64,000 bases of DNA from Globodera rostochiensis (Eukaryota > Nematoda > Chromadorea > Rhabditida > Heteroderidae), in NCBI GenBank assembly GCA_018350325.1, contig JAEVLN010000001.1:2779501-2843500 (forward strand), given 5' to 3'. Shown here piece by piece: positions 20,601 to 29,300 of the stretch (within the stretch, counting starts at the first letter, position 1; the number at the start of each line of letters is the position of its first letter). The notes beneath the pieces are model-generated. The model had not been told where the DNA came from. It saw nothing but the letters and a program-made list of their open reading frames with translations, and did no database searches. The translations under genes and the position numbers were made by a program.

Positions 20601-21132
20601 TGTACAATCGGTCCTGCATATCGGGGTTCGTCTCCTGTGTCATTGCTACTGCCCGGTCGAGTAGCTCCTGGAAGGCCGCCACCGCCTCCCGAAGGGTCTC
20701 CTCCATCCCTTTTAAGTGCATGATGTGCTCTCGGGCGTCGCCGTCCGAAAAGTCCGAATCGAGCAGGTCCCGGGTCTCTACAATACGCACGGCTAAGCCA
20801 CCGGCGGAGGCGACCATCCGGTCCCTGGCTGAACGGATCGCCAATGATCCGCTTCTCAAATTGAACGCGCTGCGGGGAGGTGCGGTACCCGAACAACCGG
20901 CTCTCCCGTCTGAATTCCCCGGCATATTTTTCCTGCGGGGCGGTTTCGTCTTCGGATGCAGGGTGTGATCACCCTCAACTACGGTGGTTGCGTCCTCGTT
21001 CTGTTCGTCGTCGTTATGTTGGTCGTCGTTTTGTCGGTGCTGGTCGGGATTGGCATCCCGGTACTGGTCTTCCTCCGACGCCATTCGGTTGACTGCCGGA
21101 GGGGTTCGAGTTTGATTGCACAGAAATTTCAA
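9499..21132 (-). CDS. BEL/Pao gag-pol-env polyprotein with C-terminal extension (3877 aa)
   Basis: One open frame encodes all retroelement functions. Residues about 365-510 match the BEL/Pao gag module (DUF1759-like; DWTTFWAYF at 376). Three CCHC-like zinc knuckles lie at about 643-710. The aspartic protease is near 824 (LLLDTGSHVDC). The reverse transcriptase spans about 1060-1300, with catalytic Asp in VIADVEKAF (1153) and YVDN at 1231-1234. RNase H follows (FTDAS, Asp1402). The integrase has an HH-CC zinc finger (about 1733-1765), DDE residues near 1800, 1863 and 1911, then the DUF5641-like tail. An envelope-like part covers about 2220-3100, and about 3150-3877 is an unrecognised extension. 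No frameshift or stop separates the parts, so mature proteins must come from proteolysis, splicing or internal starts. Met17 could be the real start. The frame is undamaged over 11.6 kb. Confidence 0.93.
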   Translation of the reverse strand: MKFLCNQTRTPPAVNRMASEEDQYRDANPDQHRQNDDQHNDDEQNEDATTVVEGDHTLHPKTKPPRRKNMPGNSDGRAGCSGTAPPRSAFNLRSGSLAIRSARDRMVASAGGLAVRIVETRDLLDSDFSDGDAREHIMHLKGMEETLREAVAAFQELLDRAVAMTQETNPDMQDRLYNVIMAILPRTAQTLGLADPINPTELLQFAVEHLADLRVVRKPLELEERAAALTLGSGSVRTVNSQPLGDMLPSTNHVQQRTNGQKDEQLSTYSKSVSRVGTPLQRRMSNLIQRGANGNERSVQDWVQQSQPPKGGLPTQNHRQPQLATAYPRRQQPLPRPVGGTNPFAPTGPAPPARGGVTTFETVRLQPPTFTGKPEDWTTFWAYFQRAVDDKPIPGFEKQLHLLRCLKEGSPARRAVEVYPPSDGNYPVVVQLLKERFGDTEDLQRAIRAQLLHLAPARDNVSSLTAVVDEFERGVCQLEQLGANVDDASFGPLLESKLPVRILTELRIREGMSGQKWAVREFRSAVSAQVRCMRSAESALAAMKEPERRHEAEKRQDHRADMDRAGRAGRTGREPFQRAFLVRDHVPDRPPRPPDPPGRPAAANPIGQPSPRPDQPHRGTTPRSSERQPDRNTGPPGRYPGPCSLCQRDGHRPSECPEYRTPQARRQRVVEQGRCLRCLASEHNSSQCHRERPCRWCQRTDHHALICWNRSAGSDTRAPHPPTLSSANRALLIRSSDPPMSAVPGPGTVDRRRQRVRRRGKPTGGREWTRSSPNEDLRGEVNPGDEQRALTMVGQRLPAHLMMCQVIAAAEGRDSNFRTTLLLDTGSHVDCVETALVQQLKLTQLGCRPLTVQVFGGEKKRIRSGTYRLRIKRRDGAWESLEVSEVPQICTPIRTELIEPGSNPDDELRTITATTQPQILIGIRKFWNFITGFRRSDQGVHLIDTVFGTVICGETFRAVCGWQPTAPVFSILPTGDDQREQMPAVNAIEQFWSLETIGIRDDPSGDADAEAVIQFQRSVRQLTDGRYSIRLPWRDGHPALPDNFSLAYRRLATMLQRLQRMPEVLKQYKAVIDEQLENGIIEETAIGEGRREHFIPHQAVIKPKKLRVVYDASAHCKGAPSLNDCLLRGPVWLPDLAGMLIRFRACRVPVIADVEKAFLMVGIEEEDRNVCKFLWVRDPTQPLTTSNLAPFRFRRLAFGLTPSPFCLAAVVRHHLRKYGSELAEQLIRDTYVDNVLIPAESREEAATKAREAKRMFAEARMNLREFLTNDKSLNDGFAEADFLGKTTAKVLGVEWNAESDDLHMHYPGEIPGVVTSNTRRGVLKIIASLFDPLGLLVPSTLAAKRFFQKLWDSTHNWDTPLEKDETMEWQAILASWDSVVNTIPRRLPAGVGLPLRLHVFTDASETAYAAAAYIQSDGPNGTESRLVMAKSRLKPKKAAETFTIPRMELMGILLGVRLATFIRTQLHHPITSDNIWSDSMIALHWVRNRTPQPQFIANRLLEIRRATTTTFHYVRTGENPADCATRGITPADLQRNERWWAGPNWLNRPESEWPTEFQFGLDTDETEPGEEESEDPTLFAGATANPDSVEGEFPFSLLHRCSRWTKAQRVMAWALRFIHNVRCRRQQGHSATNAASTDQSPDRNDSDPTPQGERTPPLQADELQNATGAITRAVQLQSKLPTGIRSELDRHGIQRLISRIGQCAEPDLSQPIILPKRSRLGALIADDIHVRLHHAGAEGTLAEFLRGWWTPSARQQVRKVIGQCRRCRRLMGMPYSLPPMPPLPADRVQRRLPFESVGLDYLGPTATLEGDGQRRKAWVLLITCLTTRAIYIDATRDMSAASLIAVLRRFIARRGAPTRILSDNAPTFTIVGKTLSAFGIANTSPIAFADSRGIQWRFTPQHTPWAGGIFERAVQLVKRALQKTLGGTVLDYDSFATLLAEIEATVNSRPLTYVPSAAGDPHPLRPIDFLQENNRLSVEPPTVPPPRNKVRDQPHVQLTRQWRDSQQRLDHFWRRWHREYLMALREKAGWAHTARRVVTPGSPKIGDVVLIEDKFHPRNLWAMGRITEVKGSGGQIRSVMIRMPNGRIWGRPINKISPLEVPETEEQVQDMPTDEGGNRRNRCPPASTEPMPARTGADPDGQRADDPTGEATSANISNQPIEDREPISEDREAHPEATARQSREVRAVQESQIRRSERTRKKRGVWSPERQPTRGKGSGRPLISLILLTIAACLTGTIGCQPSIRLTGELPIPPAGPPTEVPCTLRCSARGITATSHRELTKLEICCPDGCWATVPKSAVIHYELPAEELIHGYECNGQCWWGSGPPYNHTQKCPARAECELIDCTICWELLANPSCNPRWASALFGFGTALFLAALGCICPVISRLWSGATLFSKAVAWGARYPIRLINWATGRHIPTPTSDQIERKVRRGARKARAEVREVQQRLQLARRARAMARAWRNPEQGRRMPNGHVLAGIIPLLLFSGLAMATRPLSVAVRSEDCARTPAGLKCAGTAATIVTLLPADQTNSFIIRTQQEELLGAVRLRLASITMVCTPRTESWLRSYAISTTAVKRCPAAGSCTGRLCGLVNTGRRESIPELSELNHRPGHSKCLHSSGFWGHTCVLPQSACLFYRWAAVPTSSTVFEEFSCLEGDLQISTWVGLETNNGQTDFQQLVLHPGVPEKWGNMTLAVIPTSLPPMPALSAHFITNGRSVAMGKPIPSDLHCADEATARDFDRCQMSIGACQHCAPNHDNGSIHCHCKDLDLDRIINDPEHRLPLDVARLHLHNDGSAVRAEFQYSPVQVQVQLHGVELVSEYSDTKCWVERPTLSGCYRCITGATFNATCRTDHGTALAQITCTDGTAFALHCGSNDSTTTEAIPFDRAEVYTECRAKCPAGSTTFRLQGELAFIPKRQQFGFRQRDSASGQIEPGGGFSFDLASWGFDPFPLLRLLLNGPSLMTALTVGVIALIAVYLFLRFNPHFRLYRALITVTIGVTLLSSTTASSTDRASNGMTGAIRAPTPNEQSIGPELAALFLSLTAGALLIIIKRFETRRKGSDRRGRRRTLPRARADGVRQPRATNSGTTFSLFCSILFVFSLSRPLEGAIDSMQMVAAAIARRSNQSEAPRRQPLGGGPKQWDGGDTPPPNTFPFPPGASFSFFFLRTISDENLPDDEMSGEPFDNGGFDWNPPQQDGQQHRPDEPNREPTHEDDRPDRTTQLGRIKPLPPRPDIPTAADEINALGAGDWATNPWARTKVEQYIRQRERDGFLLVQLRGDQQASPPAILGLLSAERQTMTPGWSVARYFGAQRERPLLHPDWPCIYLGGGTVGSSRKSRAKQTGGWRPWRYGLEHCSWAPLEEMLFLSERDCPEADGALVSPDQLDGSATAVDVDELPEQQQQHHQQQQHHQQQHHHQQQHQPHQPLGTEEDSSKHGRPTPPPPPEKGPTDETATKRDPSPWGGFGKTPPRRSKTVLSRPIHEASAQRVDSGRRATPTPPPWEAEVLPSHHSSPTGACPPPPPSSLPPPSRPPFSITPSTSSSTNRPLPFSMSYSSNYPRRERELGSERRARLMRSTSTLAEDIREELIRQQHNRAGQPVASWRETANGVRLRQMLEKYQNGAAKLAGWQRQELRDRFPELPPPMRRPAGDSIPRLASVVVVPRETGDETPEPLTKVLEKLRAEEDARRAAAQTEQRRADQLKEAREELEEIVRKNEEEEKARKAQRAAEFKKAEEEEKARKKQRAAELKKATDDMNELLAGAKWSGGPARATNVSGRKVRAGQPGGSKSMKEIDEISLAETEEEETAPMPRRPASVAKSARGRFGNENDGTLTFVRGANGQLVATEDDDSDDGALTVHNSAGPSTWRVPKGPSGRGRRF
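11970..14470 (-). other. envelope-like region, phlebovirus Gc-type glycoprotein
   Basis: This part of the ORF (residues about 2220-3055) has the build of a viral surface glycoprotein. It has a hydrophobic leader near 2224-2240, a cysteine-rich ectodomain, a membrane segment near 2365, a second signal-like segment near 2475 before another cysteine-rich ectodomain with N-x-S/T sites, and a transmembrane anchor near 2957 followed by further hydrophobic segments. A CxxSxGFWGxxC...CLFYRW pattern near 2615-2635 resembles the fusion-loop region of phlebovirus class II fusion proteins, which nematode BEL/Pao elements are known to have captured. Two ectodomains would fit a Gn-plus-Gc arrangement. Whether virions form is not shown. 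Confidence 0.7.
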
Positions 21133-21139
21133 CCCCTGC

Positions 21140-21153
21140 TAACGTATGCACCA
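21140..21153 (-). promoter_or_regulatory. candidate primer-binding site
   Basis: Three bases inside the 5' LTR the minus strand reads TGGTGCATACGTTA. A TGG start is expected for pairing with the CCA end of a tRNA primer. The first eight bases fit a tRNA-Gly-like 3' end; the rest would need to be compared with this nematode's tRNAs. Confidence 0.5.
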
Positions 21154-21156
21154 GTT

Positions 21157-22314
21157 TGTCCTCAAACCTTCCCCTGGGTCCGGCGGGGAGGGTTTTTCGG
21201 CAAGATTTGGTGGGGGGAGGAATTGCCAACGGCACCACCGACTCTGATTATTGGGGAGGAGTCGGGACTCCCGGAGGGGAGGGAGGGTTGGTTGATCGAC
21301 GGCGGGGAGGGTTCCCCGTTGCTGATGAAGTCCTCAAAAATTGCCCGGGGCGATTCTTTCTTTCTTTCTCAATTTGTTTATCGCCGGGAAACAACCCGCG
21401 GCTCCACGAATATTGCAATAACAAATATATGTTGATTAATCGACGGACGGAGAAGAGTGGAAATGGCGAACGGCACAAAGTTGTTGTCAACGGCAGAAGG
21501 CGAAAGGAGAGGGAATGGATGAAGCGATAAGGAGAAAAAATGGACGGATGAGCAGAAGGAAGCGAAGAAATGGATGGGAATGATGTCGGAGAGGAAGAAG
21601 ACGAAGAAGAGAAGGACCCAATTTCCCCGAGGGGGGGTGCTTAAATAACAATTTGGGGGGGGGGGGGTCAACGATCACTTGGGCCCCGGGCAAAACGAGG
21701 AATAGGCGAAGGGGATGGTACAGTGTGCCTCTGGGCAAAAAGGAAAGAAAAGCAAAAGGGGGGGGGGGGGATGGCAAATGGATGTGAAAAGGAAATATTT
21801 GAGCGAACAAAGGGCAAAGACGGATAAGAAAGTTTGAATGGGGGGAAATTGGCGAATAGTCGGAGAGAAGAAAGGGAAAAGACGGATAAGACGGTTTGAA
21901 TGGGGGGAATTGGCGAATGTTCGGAGAGAGGGTCGGAAAGAACGGGGGGGGGGGCAAGATATTTGAATGATGAATAATTCGTGAAGAAAATGAGAAAGGA
22001 TGGGGAAGGGACAGAAAATGTTGGTGAATATTTCGTGAGAGAAGGGCAAGGGGGATATGAAAGGACAAAAAAAGGGGGGGGGGTTGATGAATGTGTCCGA
22101 AGTGATCGACTGCACTGATCAGAACCGACGGCCTCTTCCGGAGGGCCCTTTCGGAACGCGCCAAGTTGACGGGCCGGCTGAATTGTGGACGGTCAGTGCC
22201 CCGTCGTCGCTGTCGTCGTCCTCCGTTGCGACCAATTGTCCATTGGCGCCGCGCACAAATGTCAAAGTGCCGTCGTTCTCGTTGCCGAATCTGCCCCTTG
22301 CGGATTTGGCGACA
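21157..22314 (-). repeat. 5' LTR of the BEL/Pao element
   Basis: It is the near-identical partner of 8536-9694 and contains the promoter of the element by position. It is directly followed on its outer side by CAAAG, the second copy of the target duplication. Differences from the other LTR are about a dozen single-base gains or losses, many in G-runs, with almost no substitutions. Confidence 0.92.
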
Positions 22315-22319
22315 CAAAG

Positions 22320-22651
22320 TTTCGTGGAGGGTTTGCACGTTCGCGGAGATGATCAGGAAAGTGGCGATGAAACCGATGAAGATTGATCACGAAAAATGAT
22401 TAAATTTAATCATTACCACAGTTTAACCCGGTTTTGCCCCCCACAATTGTGCTAGTTACGAAGATTTTTGCAAATTTGTTGTTTTTGTTGAATTTTAAAA
22501 TATACTCAATTGCTCTAATAAAATTTTATTATTTAAATGACAAAATAGTCGCGTTTTTGCCAGTGGTCGAAATGCGTGGGCGAAATGTCGTGTTTTTGGC
22601 GAAATGACGTATTTTGGCTTAGTGGGCGAAGTGTCGCGTGGGCGAAATGTC
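22320..22651 (+). mobile_element. DNA transposon, right arm
   Basis: This continues the transposon interrupted at 8535. If the retroelement is removed, the plus strand across the junction encodes a short acidic tail (VRGDDQESGDETDED then stop at 22383-22385) reminiscent of the acidic tail at 8400-8445. The arm ends with inverted copies of the CGACATTTCGCCCA motif, the last finishing at 22651. Confidence 0.6.
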
Positions 22652-22725
22652 ATCCTGCTTTCTTTTCTACTTCCCTCTTCTCTTATTCTTCCCTTCCCAG
22701 CGTCCTCTCTCTTCGGTGTCCGTAC

Positions 22726-22850
22726 GTTTTGCCACCTTACATTTTGCCACCCCGTTACGTTTTGCCACCCCAGCAAAAATGTTTTGCCACCTCAGCAAAA
22801 ATGTTACATTTTGCCTACTCAGCAAAAATATTACTTTTTGCCACGATTTG
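22726..22850 (+). repeat. tandem ACGTTTTGCCACC motif cluster
   Basis: Six or so copies of a 13-bp motif (A/T-rich then TTTTGCCACC) alternate with CAGCAAAAATG spacers. The organisation resembles the subterminal repeats of the transposon end at 22560-22651, but the sequence differs. No inverted partner was found in the window, so this may be one end of another element or a solo remnant. Confidence 0.45.
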
Positions 22851-23111
22851 GCACAACCATATGTATAAAAGAAAGGTTTTATTGCGACTGACAAAGGTGT
22901 AAATTGTGACCAGTGTAATGATGTTGGAATAGTATTAAGGTTGCACGGGACCGGAATCAGCATACCGGGATCGGGATTGACAATAAAGGAAAATTTTTTT
23001 TGTAGTTGTCAACTATCTTCCTCATTATCTTTATCAATTCCCTCATCCAACTACAATTTTTTTTTTGAATTCTGCTTTACTTTTAGGGGAGTGGGGGTAA
23101 GCGGTAGCTAA

Positions 23112-23262
23112 TGCTCCGTGCGTCGTTGTGCTTTTTCTAATTTAACTTGCTCGGCAACTTCTTCATCCTCATCTGGGTCCACATTTTGGCTGTTCTCATC
23201 TTGCTCCAAAGGAGCACTTGTTTCAAGACTTCTCAACTTAAAGCGATGCTCAGCAGTGGCGT
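23112..23262 (-). CDS. putative terminal exon of an unidentified gene
   Basis: A minus-strand acceptor (GATAAAATTTAG) opens a frame starting NATAEHRFKLRSLETSAP, continuing with an acidic stretch (DENSQNVDPDEDEE) and ending QRRTEH and TAG. Charge pattern and splice site suggest a real C-terminal exon. A second, diverged copy of its first 17 codons lies 126 bp upstream (23337-23386), next to the satellite. I do not recognise the family. The rest of the gene would lie in or beyond the satellite, so it may be a relic. Confidence 0.4.
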
Positions 23263-23272
23263 TCTAAATTTT

Positions 23273-23294
23273 ATCGGTTTCCATTGAAACCGAT
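23273..23294. repeat. 9-bp inverted repeat (ATCGGTTTC / GAAACCGAT)
   Basis: A perfect 9-bp stem with a 4-base loop separates the two copies of the exon-like sequence described at 23112-23262. It overlaps the presumed splice acceptor on the minus strand. Confidence 0.5.
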
Positions 23295-23385
23295 AAGACC
23301 CGATTTTCAAAACATGCCAGCAACGCGCCTTTCATAGGAGAACTTGTTTCTAGACTTCTCAACTTAAAGCGATGCCCAGCAGCGG

Positions 23386-26300
23386 CGTTACCCCGCACAT
23401 TTATATGAGAGATCTAAAAACTGGTTTTCCTATTAAGGGCTCATCCCTGGCGTCTATTTATGCATTACCGCTGTGCCAGTTAAAAATAAACAAAATAATT
23501 CATAACGGCACTGCTACCCCGCACATTTATATGAGAGATCTAAAAACTGGGTTTCCTATTAAGGGCTCATCCCGGGCGCCTATTTATGCATTACCGCTGT
23601 GCCAGTTAAAAAAAAAAAAAATTAATAACGGAACTGCTACCCCGCACATTTATATGAGAGATCTAAAAACTGGGTTTCCTATTAAGGGCTCATCCCGGGC
23701 GCCTATTTATGCATTAACGCTGTGCCAGTTAAAAATAAACAAAATAATTCATAACGGAACTGCTCCGGGCGCCTATTTATGCATTACCGCTGTGCCAGTT
23801 AAAAATAAACAAAATAATTCATAACGGCACGGCTACCCCGCACATTTAAATGAGAGATCTAAAAACTGGTTTTCCTATTAAGGGCTTATCCCGGGCGCCT
23901 ATTTATACATTACCGCTGTGCCAGTTAAAAATAAACAAAATAATTCATAACGGCACTGCTACCCCGCACATTTAAATGAGAGATCTAAAAACTGGTTTTC
24001 CTATTAAGGGCTTATCCCTGGCGTCTATTTATGCATTACCGCTGTGCCAGTTAAAAATAAACAAAATAATTCATAACGGCACTGCTACCCCGCACATTTA
24101 AATGAGAGATCTAAAAACTGGTTTTCCTATTAAGGGCTTATCCCTGGCGTCTATTTATGCATTACCGCTGTGCCAGTTAAAAATAAACAAAATAATTCAT
24201 AACGGCACTGCTACCCCGCACATTTAAATGAGAGATCTAAAAACTGATTTTCCTATTAAGGGCTTATCCCGGGCGCCTATTTATACATTACAGCTGTGCC
24301 AGTTAAAAATAAACAAAATAATTCATAACGGCACTGCTACCCCGCACATTTAAATGAGAGATCTAAAAACTGGTTTTCCTATTAAGGGCTTATCCCGGGC
24401 GCCTATTTATACATACCGCTGTGCCAGTTAAAAATAAACAAAATAATTCATAACGGCACTGCTACCCCGCACATTTAAATGAGAGATCTAAAAACTGGTT
24501 TTCCTATTAAGGGCTTATCCCTGGCGTCTATTTATGCATTACCGCTGTGCCAGTTAAAAATAAACAAAATAATTCATAACGGCACTGCTACCCCGCACAT
24601 TTAAATGAGAGATCTAAAAACTGGTTTTCCTATTAAGGGCTTATCCCTGGCGTCTATTTATGCATTACCGCTGTGCCAGTTAAAAATAAACAAAATAATT
24701 CATAACGGCACTGCTACCCCGCACATTTAAATGAGAGATCTAAAAACTGGTTTTCCTATTAAGGGCTTATCCCTGGCGTCTATTTATGCATTACCGCTGT
24801 GCCAGTTAAAAATAAACAAAATAATTCATAACGGCACTGCTACCCCGCACATTTAAATGAGAGATCTAAAAACTGATTTTCCTATTAAGGGCTTATCCCG
24901 GGCGCCTATTTATACATTACCGCTGTGCCAGTTAAAAATAGACAAAATAATTCATAACGGCACTGCTACCCCGCACATTTAAATGAGATATCTAAAAACT
25001 GGTTTTCCTATTAAGGGCTTATCCCTGGCGTCTATTTATGCATTACCGCTGTGCCAGTTAAAAATAAACAAAATAATTCATAACGGCACTGCTACCCCGC
25101 ACATTTAAATGAGAGATCTAAAAACTGGTTTTCCTATTAAGGGCTTATCCCTGGCGTCTATTTATGCATTACCGCTGTGCCAGTTAAAAATAAACAAAAT
25201 AATTCATAACGGCACTGCTACCCCGCACATTTAAATGAGAGATCTAAAAACTGGTTTTCCTATTAAGGGCTTATCCCTGGCGTCTATTTATGCATTACCG
25301 CTGTGCCAGTTAAAAATAAACAAAATAATTCATAACGGCACTGCTACCCCGCACATTTAAATGAGAGATCTAAAAACTGATTTTCCTATTAAGGGCTTAT
25401 CCCGGGCGCCTATTTATACATTACCGCTGTGCCAGTTAAAAATAAACAAAATAATTCATAACGGCACTGCTACCCCGCACATTTAAATGAGAGATCTAAA
25501 AACTGGTTTTCCTATTAAGGGCTTATCCCTGGCGTCTATTTATGCATTACCGCTGTGCATTACCGCTGTGCCAGTTAAAAATAAACAAAATAATTCATAA
25601 CGGCACTGCTACCCCGCACATTTAAATGAGAGATCTAAAAACTGGTTTTCCTATTAAGGGCTTATCCCTGGCGTCTATTTATGCATTACCGCTGTGCCAG
25701 TTAAAAATAAACAAAATAATTCATAACGGCACTGCTACCCCGCACATTTAAATGAGAGATCTAAAAACTGGTTTTCCTATTAAGGGCTTATCCCTGGCGT
25801 CTATTTATGCATTACCGCTGTGCCAGTTAAAAATAAACAAAATAATTCATAACGGCACTGCTACCCCGCACATTTAAATGAGAGATCTAAAAACTGGTTT
25901 TCCTATTAAGGGCTTATCCCTGGCGTCTATTTATGCATTACCGCTGTGCCAGTTAAAAATAAACAAAATAATTCATAACGGCACTGCTACCCCGCACATT
26001 TAAATGAGAGATCTAAAAACTGGTTTTCCTATTAAGGGCTTATCCCTGGCGTCTATTTATGCATTACCGCTGTGCCAGTTAAAAATAAACAAAATAATTC
26101 ATAACGGCACTGCTACCCCGCACATTTAAATGAGAGATCTAAAAACTGGTTTTCCTATTAAGGGCTTATCCCTGGCGTCTATTTATGCATTACCGCTGTG
26201 CCAGTTAAAAATAAACAAAATAATTCATAACGGCACTGCTACCCCGCACATTTAAATGAGAGATCTAAAAACTGGTTTTCCTATTAAGGGCTTATCCCTG

Positions 26301-29300
26301 GCGTCTATTTATGCATTACCGCTGTGCCAGTTAAAAATAAACAAAATAATTCATAACGGCACTGCTACCCCGCACATTTAAATGAGAGATCTAAAAACTG
26401 GTTTTCCTATTAAGGGCTTATCCCTGGCGTCTATTTATGCATTACCGCTGTGCCAGTTAAAAATAAACAAAATAATTCATAACGGCACTGCTACCCCGCA
26501 CATTTAAATGAGAGATCTAAAAACTGGTTTTCCTATTAAGGGCTTATCCCGGGCGCCTATTTATACATTACCGCTGTGCCAGTTAAAAATAAACAAAATA
26601 ATTCATAACGGCACTGCTACCCCGCACATTTAAATGAGAGATCTAAAAACTGGTTTTCCTATTAAGGGCTTATCCCTGGCGTCTATTTATGCATTACCGC
26701 TGTGCCAGTTAAAAATAAACAAAATAATTCATAACGGCACTGCTACCCCGCACATTTAAATGAGAGATCTAAAAACTGGTTTTCCTATTAAGGGCTTATC
26801 CCGGGCGCCTATTTATACATTACCGCTGTGCCAGTTAAAAATAAACAAAATAATTCATAACGGCACTGCTACCCCGCACATTTAAATGAGAGATCTAAAA
26901 ACTGGTTTTCCTATTAAGGGCTTATCCCTGGCGTCTATTTATGCATTACCGCTGTGCCAGTTAAAAATAAACAAAATAATTCATAACGGCACTGCTACCC
27001 CGCACATTTAAATGAGAGATCTAAAAACTGGTTTTCCTATTAAGGGCTTATCCCTGGCGTCTATTTATGCATTACCGCTGTGCCAGTTAAAAATAAACAA
27101 AATAATTCATAACGGCACTGCTACCCCGCACATTTAAATGAGAGATCTAAAAACTGGTTTTCCTATTAAGGGCTTATCCCTGGCGTCTATTTATGCATTA
27201 CCGCTGTGCCAGTTAAAAATAAACAAAATAATTCATAACGGCACTGCTACCCCGCACATTTAAATGAGATATCTAAAAACTGGTTTTCCTATTAAGGGCT
27301 TATCCCTGGCGTCTATTTATGCATTACCGCTGTGCCAGTTAAAAATAAACAAAATAATTCATAACGGCACTGCTACCCCGCACATTTAAATGAGAGATCT
27401 AAAAACTGGTTTTCCTATTAAGGGCTTATCCCTGGCGTCTATTTATGCATTACCGCTGTGCCAGTTAAAAATAAACAAAATAATTCATAACGGCACTGCT
27501 ACCCCGCACATTTAAATGAGAGATCTAAAAACTGGTTTTCCTATTAAGGGCTTATCCCTGGCGTCTATTTATGCATTACCGCTGTGCCAGTTAAAAATAA
27601 ACAAAATAATTCATAACGGCACTGCTACCCCGCACATTTAAATGAGAGATCTAAAAACTGGTTTTCCTATTAAGGGCTTATCCCTGGCGTCTATTTATGC
27701 ATTACCGCTGTGCCAGTTAAAAATAAACAAAATAATTCATAACGGCACTGCTACCCCGCACATTTAAATGAGAGATCTAAAAACTGGTTTTCCTATTAAG
27801 GGCTTATCCCTGGCGTCTATTTATGCATTACCGCTGTGCCAGTTAAAAATAAACAAAATAATTCATAACGGCACTGCTACCCCGCACATTTAAATGAGAG
27901 ATCTAAAAACTGGTTTTCCTATTAAGGGCTTATCCCTGGCGTCTATTTATGCATTACCGCTGTGCCAGTTAAAAATAAACAAAATAATTCATAACGGCAC
28001 TGCTACCCCGCACATTTAAATGAGAGATCTAAAAACTGGTTTTCCTATTAAGGGCTTATCCCTGGCGTCTATTTATGCATTACCGCTGTGCCAGTTAAAA
28101 ATAAACAAAATAATTCATAACGGCACTGCTACCCCGCACATTTAAATGAGAGATCTAAAAACTGGTTTTCCTATTAAGGGCTTATCCCTGGCGTCTATTT
28201 ATGCATTACCGCTGTGCCAGTTAAAAATAAACAAAATAATTCATAACGGCACTGCTACCCCGCACATTTAAATGAGAGATCTAAAAACTGGTTTTCCTAT
28301 TAAGGGCTTATCCCTGGCGCTATTTATGCATTACCGCTGTGCCAGTTAAAAATAGACAAAATAATTCATAACGGCACTGTTACCCCGCACATTTAAATGA
28401 GATATCTAAAAACTGGTTTTCCTATTAAGGGCTTATCCCTGGCGTCTATTTATGCATTACCGCTGTGCCAGTTAAAAATAAACAAAATAATTCATAACGG
28501 CACTGCTACCCCGCACATTTAAATGAGAGATCTAAAAACTGGTTTTCCTATTAAGGGCTTATCCCTGGCGTCTATTTATGCATTACCGCTGTGCCAGTTA
28601 AAAATAAACAAAATAATTCATAACGGCACTGCTACCCCGCACATTTAAATGAGAGATCTAAAAACTGGTTTTCCTATTAAGGGCTTATCCCTGGCGCTAT
28701 TTATGCATTACCGCTGTGCCAGTTAAAAATAGACAAAATAATTCATAACGGCACTGTTACCCCGCACATTTAAATGAGATATCTAAAAACTGGTTTTCCT
28801 ATTAAGGGCTTATCCCTGGCGTCTATTTATGCATTACCGCTGTGCCAGTTAAAAATAAACAAAATAATTCATAACGGCACTGCTACCCCGCACATTTAAA
28901 TGAGAGATCTAAAAACTGGTTTTCCTATTAAGGGCTTATCCCTGGCGTCTATTTATGCATTACCGCTGTGCCAGTTAAAAATAAACAAAATAATTCATAA
29001 CGGCACTGCTACCCCGCACATTTAAATGAGAGATCTAAAAACTGGTTTTCCTATTAAGGGCTTATCCCTGGCGTCTATTTATGCATTACCGCTGTGCCAG
29101 TTAAAAATAAACAAAATAATTCATAACGGCACTGCTACCCCGCACATTTAAATGAGAGATCTAAAAACTGGTTTTCCTATTAAGGGCTTATCCCTGGCGT
29201 CTATTTATGCATTACCGCTGTGCCAGTTAAAAATAAACAAAATAATTCATAACGGCACTGCTACCCCGCACATTTAAATGAGAGATCTAAAAACTGGTTT

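Larger units (their letters stand above)
8536..22314 (-). mobile_element. BEL/Pao LTR retroelement with envelope-like region, full length
   Basis: Two LTRs of 1158-1159 bp (8536-9694 and 21157-22314) bound an internal region with gag, protease, reverse transcriptase, RNase H, integrase and envelope-like domains in BEL/Pao order on the minus strand. The LTRs begin TG and end CA. The 5-bp duplication CAAAG flanks the insertion (8531-8535 and 22315-22319). The element interrupts an older DNA transposon (7911-22651). At 13.8 kb it is long for the family. Intact ORF, near-identical LTRs and a perfect target duplication point to a recent insertion. Confidence 0.95.
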
